Shown here: one piece after another, positions 45,072 through 54,166 of the stretch
Position numbering within the stretch: the stretch's first letter is position 1
How the letters are laid out: each line of letters begins with the position of its first letter
Notes under the pieces: model-generated
Database searches by the model: none
The model's input: only the letters and a program-made list of their open reading frames with translations
Told to the model about the DNA's origin: nothing
Origin: Blautia sp.
GTDB taxonomy: Bacteria > Bacillota > Clostridia > Lachnospirales > Lachnospiraceae
Direction of reading: 5' to 3'
Assembly (NCBI GenBank): GCA_017459635.1
Contig: JAFUCO010000069.1
Location: forward strand, 1 to 64,000
DNA length: 64,000 bases
Made by a program: the position numbers and the translations under genes

Positions 45072-45407
45072 TCACAGCCTGTATATCAATATACCGGTTA
45101 TTATAAGAAGATTTCCCAGGAGCTTGCGCCTGGTGATCTTTTCATGCAGAAGGGTCACCGACATTATAAAGATCCACACATAGGCAAGCGTCTCGATGAC
45201 GGCTCCGTACTTCATGTCGACCCTAGTGTAGGCATAGGTGTTGGAAAGAAGCACGGTTCCGAAAAGGATGTACGCGACTATAACCTTCCAGTTAAGGTAT
45301 TCTTTGATAAAGCTTTCATGCTTCTCGTCAGCGCTCTGTTTTAAAAGTATCTGGGAAATTGCAGTCAGGAATGTGCCTGCAACCATAATATAGATAAAAT
45401 TACTCAT
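45072..45407 (-). CDS. SMR/EamA-type small membrane transporter, subunit 2
   Basis: This 111-residue protein has four membrane segments in the SMR pattern (MVAGTFLTAISQILLKQS, YTRVDMKYGAVIETLAYVWIFI, GNLLIITGILIYRL). It overlaps the upstream gene for a similar 116-residue protein by eight bases, so the two are likely a heterodimer. Paired SMR proteins include drug exporters, guanidinium exporters and ArnE/ArnF lipid-linked-sugar flippases. Neither protein keeps an obvious SMR glutamate in the first helix, which suggests a non-drug role. Function undecided. Confidence 0.78.
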   Translation of the reverse strand: MSNFIYIMVAGTFLTAISQILLKQSADEKHESFIKEYLNWKVIVAYILFGTVLLSNTYAYTRVDMKYGAVIETLAYVWIFIMSVTLLHEKITRRKLLGNLLIITGILIYRL

Positions 45408-45750
45408 CGCCTGTCACCACCAATACACCGATAACTACTATCAGCATTCCGAGAATATTTTTCCAGGTAAGGGTTTCCTTGAAGATGATAACCGCCCAGA
45501 TCTGTGACCAGACCAGATATACGCTCCGGTGGGCATAGGCGGTAGAAAGCGGGAACTTCTTGATGACCATCTGCCAGCATATGGCGTATATGCCGCAGTT
45601 CAGCACCATCAGTCCCAGGAACACGTACAGCAGCGGATTCGAAAGCCCTCCCCGGTTAAACTGCACGGATGCGGCTTTTGAGAAAACGCTTGTGAGGGAA
45701 AACAAAAGTATATTCAGATGAAGCTGAATATACTTGCCTGCATTTTTCAT
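45400..45750 (-). CDS. SMR/EamA-type small membrane transporter, subunit 1
   Basis: This 116-residue protein has four predicted segments (LNILLFSLTSVFSKAASVQF, LLYVFLGLMVLNCGIYAICW, FPLSTAYAHRSVYLVWSQIWAVI, NILGMLIVVIGVLVV). The third and fourth segments (STAYAHR...W...FKETLTWKNILGMLIVVIGV) match the EamA/SMR consensus. AAAGGAGAGG precedes the ATG. It is coupled by overlap to the second half-transporter. The first segment carries Lys rather than the Glu of EmrE. Confidence 0.78.
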   Translation of the reverse strand: MKNAGKYIQLHLNILLFSLTSVFSKAASVQFNRGGLSNPLLYVFLGLMVLNCGIYAICWQMVIKKFPLSTAYAHRSVYLVWSQIWAVIIFKETLTWKNILGMLIVVIGVLVVTGDE

Positions 45751-45794
45751 TTCAGCTTACCTCTCCTTTAAGGGAAAAATTCTTCCTGTTAACA

Positions 45795-45835
45795 AAAAAA
45801 GCACCACCCCCGGCATTCACATGAAGCCAGAAACG
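45795..45835 (-). terminator. Possible terminator after tRNA-Lys
   Basis: On the minus strand GGCTTCA-TG-TGAATGCC forms a small hairpin followed by GGGGGTGGTGCTTTTTTTG, just 3' of the tRNA. Stem strength is modest. Confidence 0.45.
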
Positions 45836-45845
45836 GTACTTTCAG

Positions 45846-45919
45846 TGCGTCTTCAGGGGTTCGAACCCTGGACACCCTGATTAAGAGTCAGGTGCTCTGC
45901 CAGCTGAGCTAAAGACGCA
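45846..45919 (-). tRNA. tRNA-Lys (anticodon CUU)
   Basis: On the minus strand the 74-base sequence folds as a tRNA: acceptor TGCGTCT/AGACGCA, D-arm AGCTCAGCTGGCAGAGC, anticodon stem CCTGA/TCAGG with loop CTCTTAA giving CUU, and T-arm with GTTCGAA. No CCA is encoded. It is transcribed toward the SMR-type pair. Confidence 0.97.
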
Positions 45920-46011
45920 TCTCTTTAACGCAAGTGCTATTATATATAACGCCGCGAGGAAAGTCAAGCACTTTTTTAATTTTTTTTCAAAGTAAGGAGG
46001 GGACGTTCTCA

Positions 46012-46040
46012 GTAAGACAGGGGACGGTTCTCTGTCTTAC
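46012..46040. repeat. GGGACGGTTCT hairpin, copy 2
   Basis: GTAAGACAG pairs with CTGTCTTAC around GGGACGGTTCT. A partial copy (AGGGGACGTTCTC) lies just before it at about 45999. It lies between the tRNA and the large secreted protein. Confidence 0.8.
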
Positions 46041-46108
46041 ATTTCGGTTATTGCATGAAACATCACAACCGATTATAATATAGTATATAAGCGCCCGGCC
46101 AGCTGTTT

Positions 46109-46136
46109 TTGTTTTATACTGTTTTTATTCTATAAT
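46109..46136 (+). promoter_or_regulatory. Possible promoter of the secreted repeat protein
   Basis: A perfect TATAAT at 46131-46136 lies 16 bases downstream of TTGTTT (46109-46114). The leader to the ATG is about 25 bases. The -35 is weak. Confidence 0.45.
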
Positions 46137-46165
46137 CGCATGGTCCGGGAGAACAGGAGGGCATA

Positions 46166-48403
46166 ATGAAACAAAAAATCTCTGCAGTCGTGTTGTCATT
46201 TATTCTCGCAGCAGGTATGTGTACTTTCCCAGGTGCAGAAGAACTATCCGCTGAAGCTCCCGTTTACGATGAAGTGGCAAGTACCGGTTCTTCTGAAGAT
46301 CCGGCTCTGTCTTATGATGAATTTACATCTCTGGATGATTCAGGCATTTCCGTCGATGAGGCAGCGTTTCCGTTAAGCGCTGAAGACAGCATTTCCGCTG
46401 ATCAGGAAGATTTCGGGAGTGACCTGACAGGTTCAGAAGAATTTCTTTCAGATGAACTTATCCTGCCGGAGGAAGACGGATCCGATTCTGTACTTTTTGA
46501 AGAAAGTCATGCATCAGATCTTTCCGCTGATCTTCTGGATGATGATCTGTCAGATGAATCTGACATGATGGAAGATACTCCTGATGCGTCAGAACCTGTC
46601 GAAGACATCATAGAACTTCCTGCTGTACAGGCTTCACTGGATAACAACGTTGAAAATATTGCCGGTGAAGATATTGCAGAAGACTCTCTTCTTTCCGATG
46701 ACCCGGATGAAACCGGACTTGGCAGTATCACCTCTCCTGTCGCGGTTTCATTGGGGCGGCAGGTAAACGGAACACTCACTGACACCAACACTGTTGATTA
46801 TTATAAAGTTACGCTTCCTTCATCCGGACGTCTGACACTTAATGCAACCGCATCTATCTACCGAAATTACTACTATCTTTACGAAAGCACACAGACCCAG
46901 CGGCTGTGGTACGAGCACTATTACTGGAATGAAGTGACACGTCAGAGTAATGTGTCCAAATCATTTGATCTCACGAAGGGAACCTACTATTTTGTTGTGT
47001 CAAGAGACGGCTATAATGGATCATATAATTTTACATTTACGTTCCAGACTGCCGGTGAGACATATACGGAAACAGGTTACGGCAATGACAATTCAATATC
47101 GGCCGCACATACAGTCTCATTCAGTAAAGAATACCGTGCTCAGCTTGCAAAGAATGACGATAAGGATTTTTACAGATTTACAATAGCCACTTCAGGCCTC
47201 GTCCAGATCAAAGTACGTGCGAATATCTACAAAATGTACGTTCATCTTTATAACTCTGACGGCCAGCAGATGTGGTATAACCACCCTTACTGGAACGAAG
47301 CCTCGCAGGAGATAAGCACCACCTACAGCTTCTACCTTACTTCCGGAACATACTATTTTTCCTGCTCCAGGGATGATTATACCGGCAACTATAAAACCTG
47401 GGTGTATTTTTCCTCATCCAATGAGTCCTTCAAAGAAAGTGGAAATGGAACAAACAACGCTATAAGCAGTGCAAATTCTGTTAATCTTAACCAGACATAC
47501 AAAGGCCAGCTTGCCTTTAATGACGACAGGGATTTTTACAGCTTCAACGTAACCACCACAGGAGAAGTAACGGTCAATGCAACCGCCATGCTGTACAGGC
47601 TGTATTATATCATTTATGATTCCAACGGTAATGAAGTCTGGAAATACCATGCTTACTGGAACGAAGCAGTAGGCAAAAGCACAATAGCCGAAAAAGTGAC
47701 CCTGTCGGCCGGAAAATACTATTTTGAAGTTCTCAAGGATGGATATGAAGGAAACTATACCTTCAGCATTGCAGGCAAAACCGCGGCAAGCACAAAGCTT
47801 AAGGCTCCTGTAATCAAGGCTGTGTATAACAGTGTTAACGGCGGAGACCTCTACTGGAATCCGGTAAGTGGAGCCACCGGATATATCGTATACCGTTTCA
47901 GAGCTGCCGAAGGAACCAAAAAAGTGACTGAGACGAATGCCTCAACAACGCACATTTATGATACCGCTATCAAAAACGGCTGCTGGGGACGAGTGTATCA
48001 TTACTATGTAGTTGGTGTAAAAAACGGCACGCAGGGAAACTGGAGCAAACCTGCCGTGCTTCAGAGAGTCGCGGCGCTTTCCATAAATACTCTCACGAAC
48101 AGCTCCAGCAGGGCCGCCACAGCCGCATGGGATGTGATATCAGGTGCCGAAAATAAGGCTCACGGCTACCAGATCCAGTACGCTGAAAGCACCACTGACC
48201 TGTTCAACCGCAGTGGAACCTTCAAGTACAAAACCCTGAGCGGAAGGAACAGCAAAAGCACAGTTATCACAGGCCTCACCAAAGGAAAGACCTACTATTT
48301 CCGCGTAAGGTGCTACGTCAATTACACCAACAGCGTAACCGGAGCCTACACCCAGACCTGGAGCCAGTACAGCACCGTGAGGTCACTCAGGATAAGTAAG
48401 TAA
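46166..48403 (+). CDS. Large secreted protein: acidic region, three Tyr-rich repeats, two FnIII-like domains
   Basis: The 745-residue protein has a signal peptide (about 1-28), an acidic Ser/Asp/Glu-rich region (about 29-185) and three homologous beta-domains of about 100 residues (about 196-294, 317-420, 435-535). Each repeats the scheme D(F/Y)Y-F/V-(15)-IYRxYYxxY...WYxHxYWNE...LTxGTYYFxVSRDGYxGxY. Two FnIII-like domains (about 545-640, 650-742) follow, the second ending in TQTWSQYSTVRSL. The three repeats look like pre-peptidase C-terminal (PPC)-type jelly-roll domains. There is no catalytic module, LPXTG or wall anchor, so a secreted binding or matrix protein is most likely. GGAGGG is six bases before the ATG. 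Confidence 0.82.
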   Translation: MKQKISAVVLSFILAAGMCTFPGAEELSAEAPVYDEVASTGSSEDPALSYDEFTSLDDSGISVDEAAFPLSAEDSISADQEDFGSDLTGSEEFLSDELILPEEDGSDSVLFEESHASDLSADLLDDDLSDESDMMEDTPDASEPVEDIIELPAVQASLDNNVENIAGEDIAEDSLLSDDPDETGLGSITSPVAVSLGRQVNGTLTDTNTVDYYKVTLPSSGRLTLNATASIYRNYYYLYESTQTQRLWYEHYYWNEVTRQSNVSKSFDLTKGTYYFVVSRDGYNGSYNFTFTFQTAGETYTETGYGNDNSISAAHTVSFSKEYRAQLAKNDDKDFYRFTIATSGLVQIKVRANIYKMYVHLYNSDGQQMWYNHPYWNEASQEISTTYSFYLTSGTYYFSCSRDDYTGNYKTWVYFSSSNESFKESGNGTNNAISSANSVNLNQTYKGQLAFNDDRDFYSFNVTTTGEVTVNATAMLYRLYYIIYDSNGNEVWKYHAYWNEAVGKSTIAEKVTLSAGKYYFEVLKDGYEGNYTFSIAGKTAASTKLKAPVIKAVYNSVNGGDLYWNPVSGATGYIVYRFRAAEGTKKVTETNASTTHIYDTAIKNGCWGRVYHYYVVGVKNGTQGNWSKPAVLQRVAALSINTLTNSSSRAATAAWDVISGAENKAHGYQIQYAESTTDLFNRSGTFKYKTLSGRNSKSTVITGLTKGKTYYFRVRCYVNYTNSVTGAYTQTWSQYSTVRSLRISK

Positions 48404-48409
48404 AATCGC

Positions 48410-48480
48410 GGGGAGGGAACACTCTCAAAGCTGCGAAGCCTGACATCTACGCTCCGCAGCTCTGAGAGTGTTCCCTCCCC
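48410..48480. repeat. GC-rich hairpin with conserved loop core (copy 2)
   Basis: Arms 48410-48435 and 48455-48480 are 26 bases long with one mismatch. The 48422-48445 segment is nearly identical to 6502-6525. It lies between convergent genes and is followed by TTTTCTTTT, so it can act as a terminator. Confidence 0.8.
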
Positions 48481-48521
48481 ACGGTTTTCTTTTCGGCAGC
48501 TGTTCCTTTCGAAAAAAATAA

Positions 48522-49148
48522 CTACTCTTTGTCCGGCATATGCCGTGACAATACTCTTTCCATAAACTCGGACACCAGAAATGTTACGGGTCCGGGAAGG
48601 ATGAGTATCAGCAGCGGGATGCGCCAGGCAAGGACTGCTGCCATTGCGAATATCACAGCCAGTATCAGACTTGTAAGGAAGTATCTGGCCGTCATGTAAA
48701 GAGAAATGCGGAGGAACCAGAAGGTATCCATCTCAAATCTTGACAGTGCCGGGAACATATATGCGGCTGTAAGCACCACATAGACTGCGGCCGCGGTATA
48801 AAAGCCGATCATTACAAGTCCGAACATTCCGTCCGTTTTTGCCATCAGGATCCCGGTGTTCAGCCGCAGCACAAAAAATGCTGCGGCTGTGACAAGCCAT
48901 AGTATTGTCGCCTGGCGGAAATTCTGACGGAACGATTTGAAAAACATTGTCGATGCATACCCTGTATCATTCTTGACGCTCTTAACAACGGCATAGTAAA
49001 GTGCCGTCGTGGATGCTCCGATCGTAAGAAATGGCAGGCTGCAGATAAGCCACAATACTCCAAGCATAAGCACGTCAAAGATTTTGCTTATTATAGTCGT
49101 GTATGCTCCTCCAAACCCGAACGGGCTGTTCGAACCGTTTCCCTTCAT
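48522..49148 (-). CDS. DUF624 (YesL-like) membrane protein
   Basis: The 208-residue protein has four to five membrane segments and the DUF624 start pattern (ISKIFDVLMLGVLWLICSLPFLTIGASTTALYY). YesL-type proteins are regularly linked to carbohydrate ABC transporters and glycoside hydrolases in Firmicutes, with unknown biochemical role. It is the last gene of the GH31/ABC operon here, 12 bp after the second GH31 gene. Confidence 0.88.
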   Translation of the reverse strand: MKGNGSNSPFGFGGAYTTIISKIFDVLMLGVLWLICSLPFLTIGASTTALYYAVVKSVKNDTGYASTMFFKSFRQNFRQATILWLVTAAAFFVLRLNTGILMAKTDGMFGLVMIGFYTAAAVYVVLTAAYMFPALSRFEMDTFWFLRISLYMTARYFLTSLILAVIFAMAAVLAWRIPLLILILPGPVTFLVSEFMERVLSRHMPDKE

Positions 49149-49160
49149 CTCAAAACTCCA

Positions 49161-51167
49161 TCACGAAAGCAGGCATCCTGCCGCTTCGCTTCCTTCTTTT
49201 ACAAATACAGGTATCGCCTCATACGGGGCGTCTGCCGTGATCATCTGTCCACCGGTACAGCGGCTTCCATCGTTGATGTTTATCCAGCTGCCCTCGGGCA
49301 GGTATACTTTGCGCTCACGGACATCCGCGTAAAGTACGGGTGCTACCAGCACATCCGGTCCGAACATGTACTCGTCCCCGATCTCCCAGCAGGCACTATC
49401 CTGCGGATAGTCGTAGAACAGCGGCCTCATGACTGGAGTTCCTTTTTCGTGTGCCGCCTTCATAAGGCTACGTGTGTAAGGGCGCATGCGCTCACGAAGC
49501 GCGATATACTTTTTGCATATCTCATACACTTCTTCGCCGTAGCTCCAGATCTCGTTCTCGGCTCCGCTTATATGCTTACCGCCGCCATGATCTGAAAGCG
49601 CCGGTTTGAAAGGCTCCCTGAATCCGTGCAGACGCATGACCGGGCAGAACGCGCCGAACGCGAACCAGCGCACAAGAACCTCTTTAAACGCATCATCATT
49701 AATGTTTCCGCCGTGGAATCCGCCTATGTCTGTTGTCCACCATGGAATCCCGGCAAGGCCCATGTTAAGGCCCGCCGCAAGCTGGTTTCTCAGCGCGCGG
49801 AACGATGAATCGATATCGCCCGACCACACCAGTGCGCCATATTTCTGGCTTCCGGCCCAGGCGCAGCGCAGAAGGTTTAAGATATTCTCCTGTCCTTCCT
49901 CTTCCATGCCTTCATAAGCCATCCTGGCATAATATTTCGGGAAAATATTTCCCATTTCCATATCCGCCCCGATAAAATAACGGTAATGTTCAAACTCATA
50001 TCCGGTGAATTCGGGTTCTGCCTCGTCAAGCCAGAAGATCTTTATCCCGTCTTTGTAATAATTCTCTTTGATCCTGCCCCAGACATACTTGCGGGCATCG
50101 GGATTGGTCGGGTCAAAGATGCAGGCATTTCCGAGCATTCCCAGCCGTTTGCCGTAATCCGTACGGCTGAGGTAACCCAGCTCCCTCATCTCTTCATAGT
50201 TCTCGCTCTCACCGTCAACCGTCGGCCAGACCGAAACCATCAGGTGCATACCCATATCGCTGAGTTCACTTACCATCGCGGCCGGATCCGGCCAGTATTC
50301 CCGGTCAAATTTCCAGTCGCCTTCATGGGGCCAGTGGAAAAAGTCCGCCACGATCACATCCACCGGGATGCCCCTCTTATGATAACCCCTTGCGACCTCA
50401 AGAAGCTCCTCCTGGGTCTGGTATCTCAACTTGCACTGCCAGAAGCCAAGGCCGTATTCAGGCATCATCGGGACGGTACCGGTTGCAGAAGCATAAGCCT
50501 CCTCGATCTCAGCCGGCGTATCGCCTGCCGTTATCCAGTAATCCAGCTGCTTTGTCGAATATGCTTCCCATTCTGTCACGTTTTTTCCGAATGTTACTTT
50601 GCCGATGGCCGGATTGTTCCAGAGCATTCCATAGCCCCGGCTGGAAAGCACGAACGGCACACTTGCCTGGGAATTTCGCTGCGCAAGCTCCAGAACGCAG
50701 CCCTTTACATCGAGGAAAGGCTGCTGGTACTGTCCCATTCCGTAAAGCTTCTCGCCGTCATCAGCCTCAAGGCGGTATATCAGCTTAAAGTTATCACATC
50801 CGGCCTTCGGCTGAAAAGTACGGGGATCTATCTCAAGAGCGCTGGCAAACTTTTTGCTGCCGGCATACATGTCACGGGTACGGTCGTATTCTTCAAGAAG
50901 AAGGTTTCCATTACGATCCCTGAAGCTGAGAACTCCGCCCTCTGACACAAAGCACGAAATCTTACCGTTTGTGATCTCTGCGGTTTTCCCCTCGATCACA
51001 ATAACCGCCTCTGATATTTTAGGGGATTCCAGAGCGCTGTGGTCGTCCGGCAGAAAATCATGCCGCTGTGTAGCTCTTACACGCAGGCTGTTTTTGCCCC
51101 AGGCCTCTATCCGGAGAAGCTCTTTATCATTCCTTCGGATGAGCGCGTTGTCTGAGATTTTATACAT
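49161..51167 (-). CDS. GH31 alpha-xylosidase-like glycosidase, copy 2
   Basis: This protein of about 668 residues is a GH31 enzyme closely related to its neighbour. It has the N-terminal beta-domain (YKISDNALIRRNDKELLRIEAWG), the catalytic barrel with the nucleophile in IKIFWLDEAEPEF (D about 381) and the acid/base in ALVWSGDIDSSF (D about 451), then PWWTTDIGGFHGG. It probably cleaves alpha-xylosyl or alpha-glucosyl residues inside the cell. The real start is ATG at 51167, with AGGAGGG upstream; the longer frame overlaps the previous gene's end. No signal peptide. Confidence 0.92.
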   Translation of the reverse strand: MYKISDNALIRRNDKELLRIEAWGKNSLRVRATQRHDFLPDDHSALESPKISEAVIVIEGKTAEITNGKISCFVSEGGVLSFRDRNGNLLLEEYDRTRDMYAGSKKFASALEIDPRTFQPKAGCDNFKLIYRLEADDGEKLYGMGQYQQPFLDVKGCVLELAQRNSQASVPFVLSSRGYGMLWNNPAIGKVTFGKNVTEWEAYSTKQLDYWITAGDTPAEIEEAYASATGTVPMMPEYGLGFWQCKLRYQTQEELLEVARGYHKRGIPVDVIVADFFHWPHEGDWKFDREYWPDPAAMVSELSDMGMHLMVSVWPTVDGESENYEEMRELGYLSRTDYGKRLGMLGNACIFDPTNPDARKYVWGRIKENYYKDGIKIFWLDEAEPEFTGYEFEHYRYFIGADMEMGNIFPKYYARMAYEGMEEEGQENILNLLRCAWAGSQKYGALVWSGDIDSSFRALRNQLAAGLNMGLAGIPWWTTDIGGFHGGNINDDAFKEVLVRWFAFGAFCPVMRLHGFREPFKPALSDHGGGKHISGAENEIWSYGEEVYEICKKYIALRERMRPYTRSLMKAAHEKGTPVMRPLFYDYPQDSACWEIGDEYMFGPDVLVAPVLYADVRERKVYLPEGSWININDGSRCTGGQMITADAPYEAIPVFVKEGSEAAGCLLS

Positions 51168-51168
51168 A

Positions 51169-53247
51169 TCAGCCCTCCTTTCCTGTGGAAAGCCTGAAAT
51201 CGTCTTTGGTAAATACCGGAAGCTTATCAAGCGGGGCATCTACCGTAACTGTCTGACCGCCTGCAAAGGTTTCGCCTGTCCATATGTTCGTCCAGGAGGC
51301 TCCGGACGGCAGGTATACATCCTTTTTTGTCTGCCCGCGTTCCATAACCGGCGCAACCAGGATATCCGGCCCGTACATCATCTCAGATTCGTTCTCCCAG
51401 CAGACAGGATCCTCCGGGAAATCATAGAACAGAGGCCGCATTACCGGCGTACCTTTTTCGTGTGCCGCCTGCATCTGGCTGCGGGTGTATGGACGCATGT
51501 TTTCACGGATAGTGATATAAGTCTTACAGATCTCGTAGATCTCGTCGCCGTATGACCATATCTCGTTTGGCGCTCCGGACACGCACTCCGCTCCGCCGGT
51601 AGTTCCGAACTGGGGCTGGTATGGCATGCGGTAGCCGTGAAGGCGCATGACCGGGCAGAATGCGCCGTACTCAAACCAGCGGGCAAAAACCTCGTGGAAT
51701 TCCTTATCATAAATGTTGGCTCCAAAGAAGCCTCCGATATCGGTAGTCCACCACGGAATTCCGGCGATCCCCATGTTGAGGCCGGCCGCGAACTGGTTCT
51801 GCAGGCTCTCGAAGGTCGAATGAATGTCCCCTGACCATACAAGGGCGCCGTATTTCTGGCTGCCGGCCCATGCACAGCGCAGCAGGTTAACGACCTTGTC
51901 CTGTCCTTCGGCTTTCATCCCATCGAAGAACGTCTTTGCGTACATGACAGGATATACATTGCCTATCTGCACATTCGGTCCCAGATGATAGCGGTAGTTT
52001 TCAAAATCATATACCGTATACTCAGGTTCAGCTTCATCAAGCCAGAATATCTTTACACCTTTGTCATAATAATTCTGTTTGCACTTGCCCCACACATACT
52101 CGCGTGCTTCCGGATTTGTCGGGTCAAACTGAATCGTGTTGCCCATGTAGGTATTGTCAATGCGGACGCCTTTTTCTACTCTGGTCAGCAGTCCCTTCGC
52201 CTTCATCTCGGCAAAATTCTCACTCTTATAGTCCACCATCGGCCACACCGATACCATCAGCTCGATGCCCATCTCCTTGAGCTCGGCTATCATTGCGTCG
52301 GGATCCGGCCAGTAGGTCGGGTCGAAGCGCCAGTCGCCCTGTTTGGGCCAGTGGAAGAAATCCACCACGATAACATCTAGAGGGATGCCTCTTCTCTTAT
52401 ATTCGCGGGCGACCTCCAGAAGCTCCTCCTGGGTCTGGTATCTCAGCTTGCACTGCCAGAAGCCGAGGCCGTATTCCGGCATCATCGGAACCTTGCCGGT
52501 CGCATCTGCATAGGCTTCTTCGATCTCAGCCGGTGTATCTCCGGCCGTTATCCAGTAATCAAGCTTTTTGGACGAGGCCACCTGCCATGTAGTGATATTC
52601 TTGTTGAAGTTCACACGGCCAATACCCGGGTTGTTCCACAGGAAGCCGTAGCCCAGCGACGAGAGCACAAACGGCACGCTTGCCTGGGAATTACGGTGCG
52701 CCAGCTCAAGCTCCGCTCCTTTTACATTGAGGAACGGCTGCTGATACTGTCCCATGCCGTACAGCTTTTCATCCGGATTCGACTCAAAACGCATGGTCAG
52801 CTGATAGTCGCCGCCGATTAGCGGCTTGAATTCGCGCGCTTCAACTTCCAGACTGCTGGTCGTCTTTGCAAACATGTCCTCACGGTTACGGACATACTCT
52901 TCCAGCAGAAGCTCACCTTTCTGATTGTAGAAAAACAGCTTGCCGATGTTGTTGATGACCGCTTTGATCTTTCCGTTTTCTATAGAAGCGCCGCTGTCAC
53001 CTATCGACACCTTCGAAGACCTCTTAGCCGGTTTTCCGTCAAGCGCCCACAGTTCTTCCGGCATCTCGGGCATCATTGACGCCCTCACCCGGAGGCTGTT
53101 TTCTCCCCAGGGTTCAACTATCAGGCGCTCCGCGTCGTAGCGGTAGCAGAGCGCACCTTCCTTTTCTTCAAAAAAACCAAGCAGAAAATTGCTGTCAGAA
53201 CGGAAGTCCCCGCTCGGGGCTCCCTCTTTTTTTGTAAAGTCCGGCAT
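51169..53247 (-). CDS. GH31 alpha-xylosidase-like glycosidase, copy 1
   Basis: The 692-residue GH31 enzyme has IFWLDEAEPEYTVYDFENYRY, with nucleophile D404, and ALVWSGDIHSTF, with acid/base D474. Substrate-loop differences from copy 2 include DYKSENFAEMKAKG versus DGESENYEEMREL. The sequence resembles YicI-type alpha-xylosidases, though substrate cannot be read from sequence. GGAGG is five bases before the ATG. It follows the second permease gene and is followed by copy 2 one base after its stop codon. No signal peptide, so the substrate is an imported oligosaccharide. Confidence 0.93.
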   Translation of the reverse strand: MPDFTKKEGAPSGDFRSDSNFLLGFFEEKEGALCYRYDAERLIVEPWGENSLRVRASMMPEMPEELWALDGKPAKRSSKVSIGDSGASIENGKIKAVINNIGKLFFYNQKGELLLEEYVRNREDMFAKTTSSLEVEAREFKPLIGGDYQLTMRFESNPDEKLYGMGQYQQPFLNVKGAELELAHRNSQASVPFVLSSLGYGFLWNNPGIGRVNFNKNITTWQVASSKKLDYWITAGDTPAEIEEAYADATGKVPMMPEYGLGFWQCKLRYQTQEELLEVAREYKRRGIPLDVIVVDFFHWPKQGDWRFDPTYWPDPDAMIAELKEMGIELMVSVWPMVDYKSENFAEMKAKGLLTRVEKGVRIDNTYMGNTIQFDPTNPEAREYVWGKCKQNYYDKGVKIFWLDEAEPEYTVYDFENYRYHLGPNVQIGNVYPVMYAKTFFDGMKAEGQDKVVNLLRCAWAGSQKYGALVWSGDIHSTFESLQNQFAAGLNMGIAGIPWWTTDIGGFFGANIYDKEFHEVFARWFEYGAFCPVMRLHGYRMPYQPQFGTTGGAECVSGAPNEIWSYGDEIYEICKTYITIRENMRPYTRSQMQAAHEKGTPVMRPLFYDFPEDPVCWENESEMMYGPDILVAPVMERGQTKKDVYLPSGASWTNIWTGETFAGGQTVTVDAPLDKLPVFTKDDFRLSTGKEG

Positions 53248-53310
53248 TATGTCCTCCTTAAATGTTAAACTATTCCTTTCAGCTTTACAGTTATACGAAT
53301 GTCCGTCCTG

Positions 53311-54165
53311 TTATTCCTTAACAGCTCCGGCTGTCATGCCGCTTACAATATATTTCTGCAGGAACACGAACAGCAGGATGACCGGAAGGACCAGAATTGC
53401 GCCATAGGCCATGATACAGTTCCATTTGGTTCCGTACTTGTTCTGGAAGCGGTAGATGTTTGCGGTCAGAGGGCGCATCTCGGGCTTGACATTGAAGGTC
53501 ATGGAATATGCAAGATCGTTCCAGCCGTTCAGGAATGAGATGACCAGAACAGTGATGATACCTGTCTTGATGGCCGGGATCATGATCCTTATAAAGGACT
53601 GCAGCACATTGCAGCCGTCGATACGCGCCGCATCGTCAAGGGCTGTCGGCACATTCTTGAAATAGGGCCGAAGCGTGACGACAATAAACGGAACCGACCC
53701 CGAAGCGATGGCAAGTGCCGGACCGATATAGGTTCCCAGCAGATGCAGCTTGCTGAAGATCAGGTACATAGGCGTCAGCATCAGCGATGCCGGAAGCATC
53801 TGGGTTACCAGGAAAGAAAGCATGAAGCCTTTTGATCCCGGCACTTTGTATCTGCCCATTCCATAAGCGGCCGTCACACCCAGCACCATTGAGATGCACA
53901 TCGACATAAGCGCGATACAGGTACTGTTTTTAAGGGAAGCAAGAAAGTCCTTATCGGAAAAGTTTTCGATCCACGGCTGCACCGTGAAGTTATGCGGATA
54001 ATAGGTCACGATCTTTCCAAAGGATTCCGAATCGCTCTTGAACGACATGCAGAGTATCCAGTAAAGCGGGAACAGGAATGCGATGGCAAGCAGCAGAGCG
54101 ATGATACAGAGGATAATGTTTCTTCTTTTTTCCCTGGGAGAACGATATTTCATTTTTTCCTTCAT
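53311..54165 (-). CDS. Carbohydrate ABC transporter permease (MalG/UgpE-like)
   Basis: This inner-membrane permease of about 284 residues has six predicted segments and the EAA loop (AARIDGCNVLQSFIRIMIPAIKTGIITVLVISFLNGWND) that contacts an ATPase. The ATG at 54165 has GGAGG nine bases ahead within the end of the previous gene. An alternative ATG at 54174 has no room for a ribosome site. No ATPase gene is in the operon, so a shared MsmK-type ATPase elsewhere is expected. Confidence 0.93.
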   Translation of the reverse strand: MKEKMKYRSPREKRRNIILCIIALLLAIAFLFPLYWILCMSFKSDSESFGKIVTYYPHNFTVQPWIENFSDKDFLASLKNSTCIALMSMCISMVLGVTAAYGMGRYKVPGSKGFMLSFLVTQMLPASLMLTPMYLIFSKLHLLGTYIGPALAIASGSVPFIVVTLRPYFKNVPTALDDAARIDGCNVLQSFIRIMIPAIKTGIITVLVISFLNGWNDLAYSMTFNVKPEMRPLTANIYRFQNKYGTKWNCIMAYGAILVLPVILLFVFLQKYIVSGMTAGAVKE

Positions 54166-54166
54166 A

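Noticed and set aside
49986..50945. 319-residue plus-strand ORF
   Set aside because: It lies wholly antisense to a GH31 gene with complete catalytic motifs.
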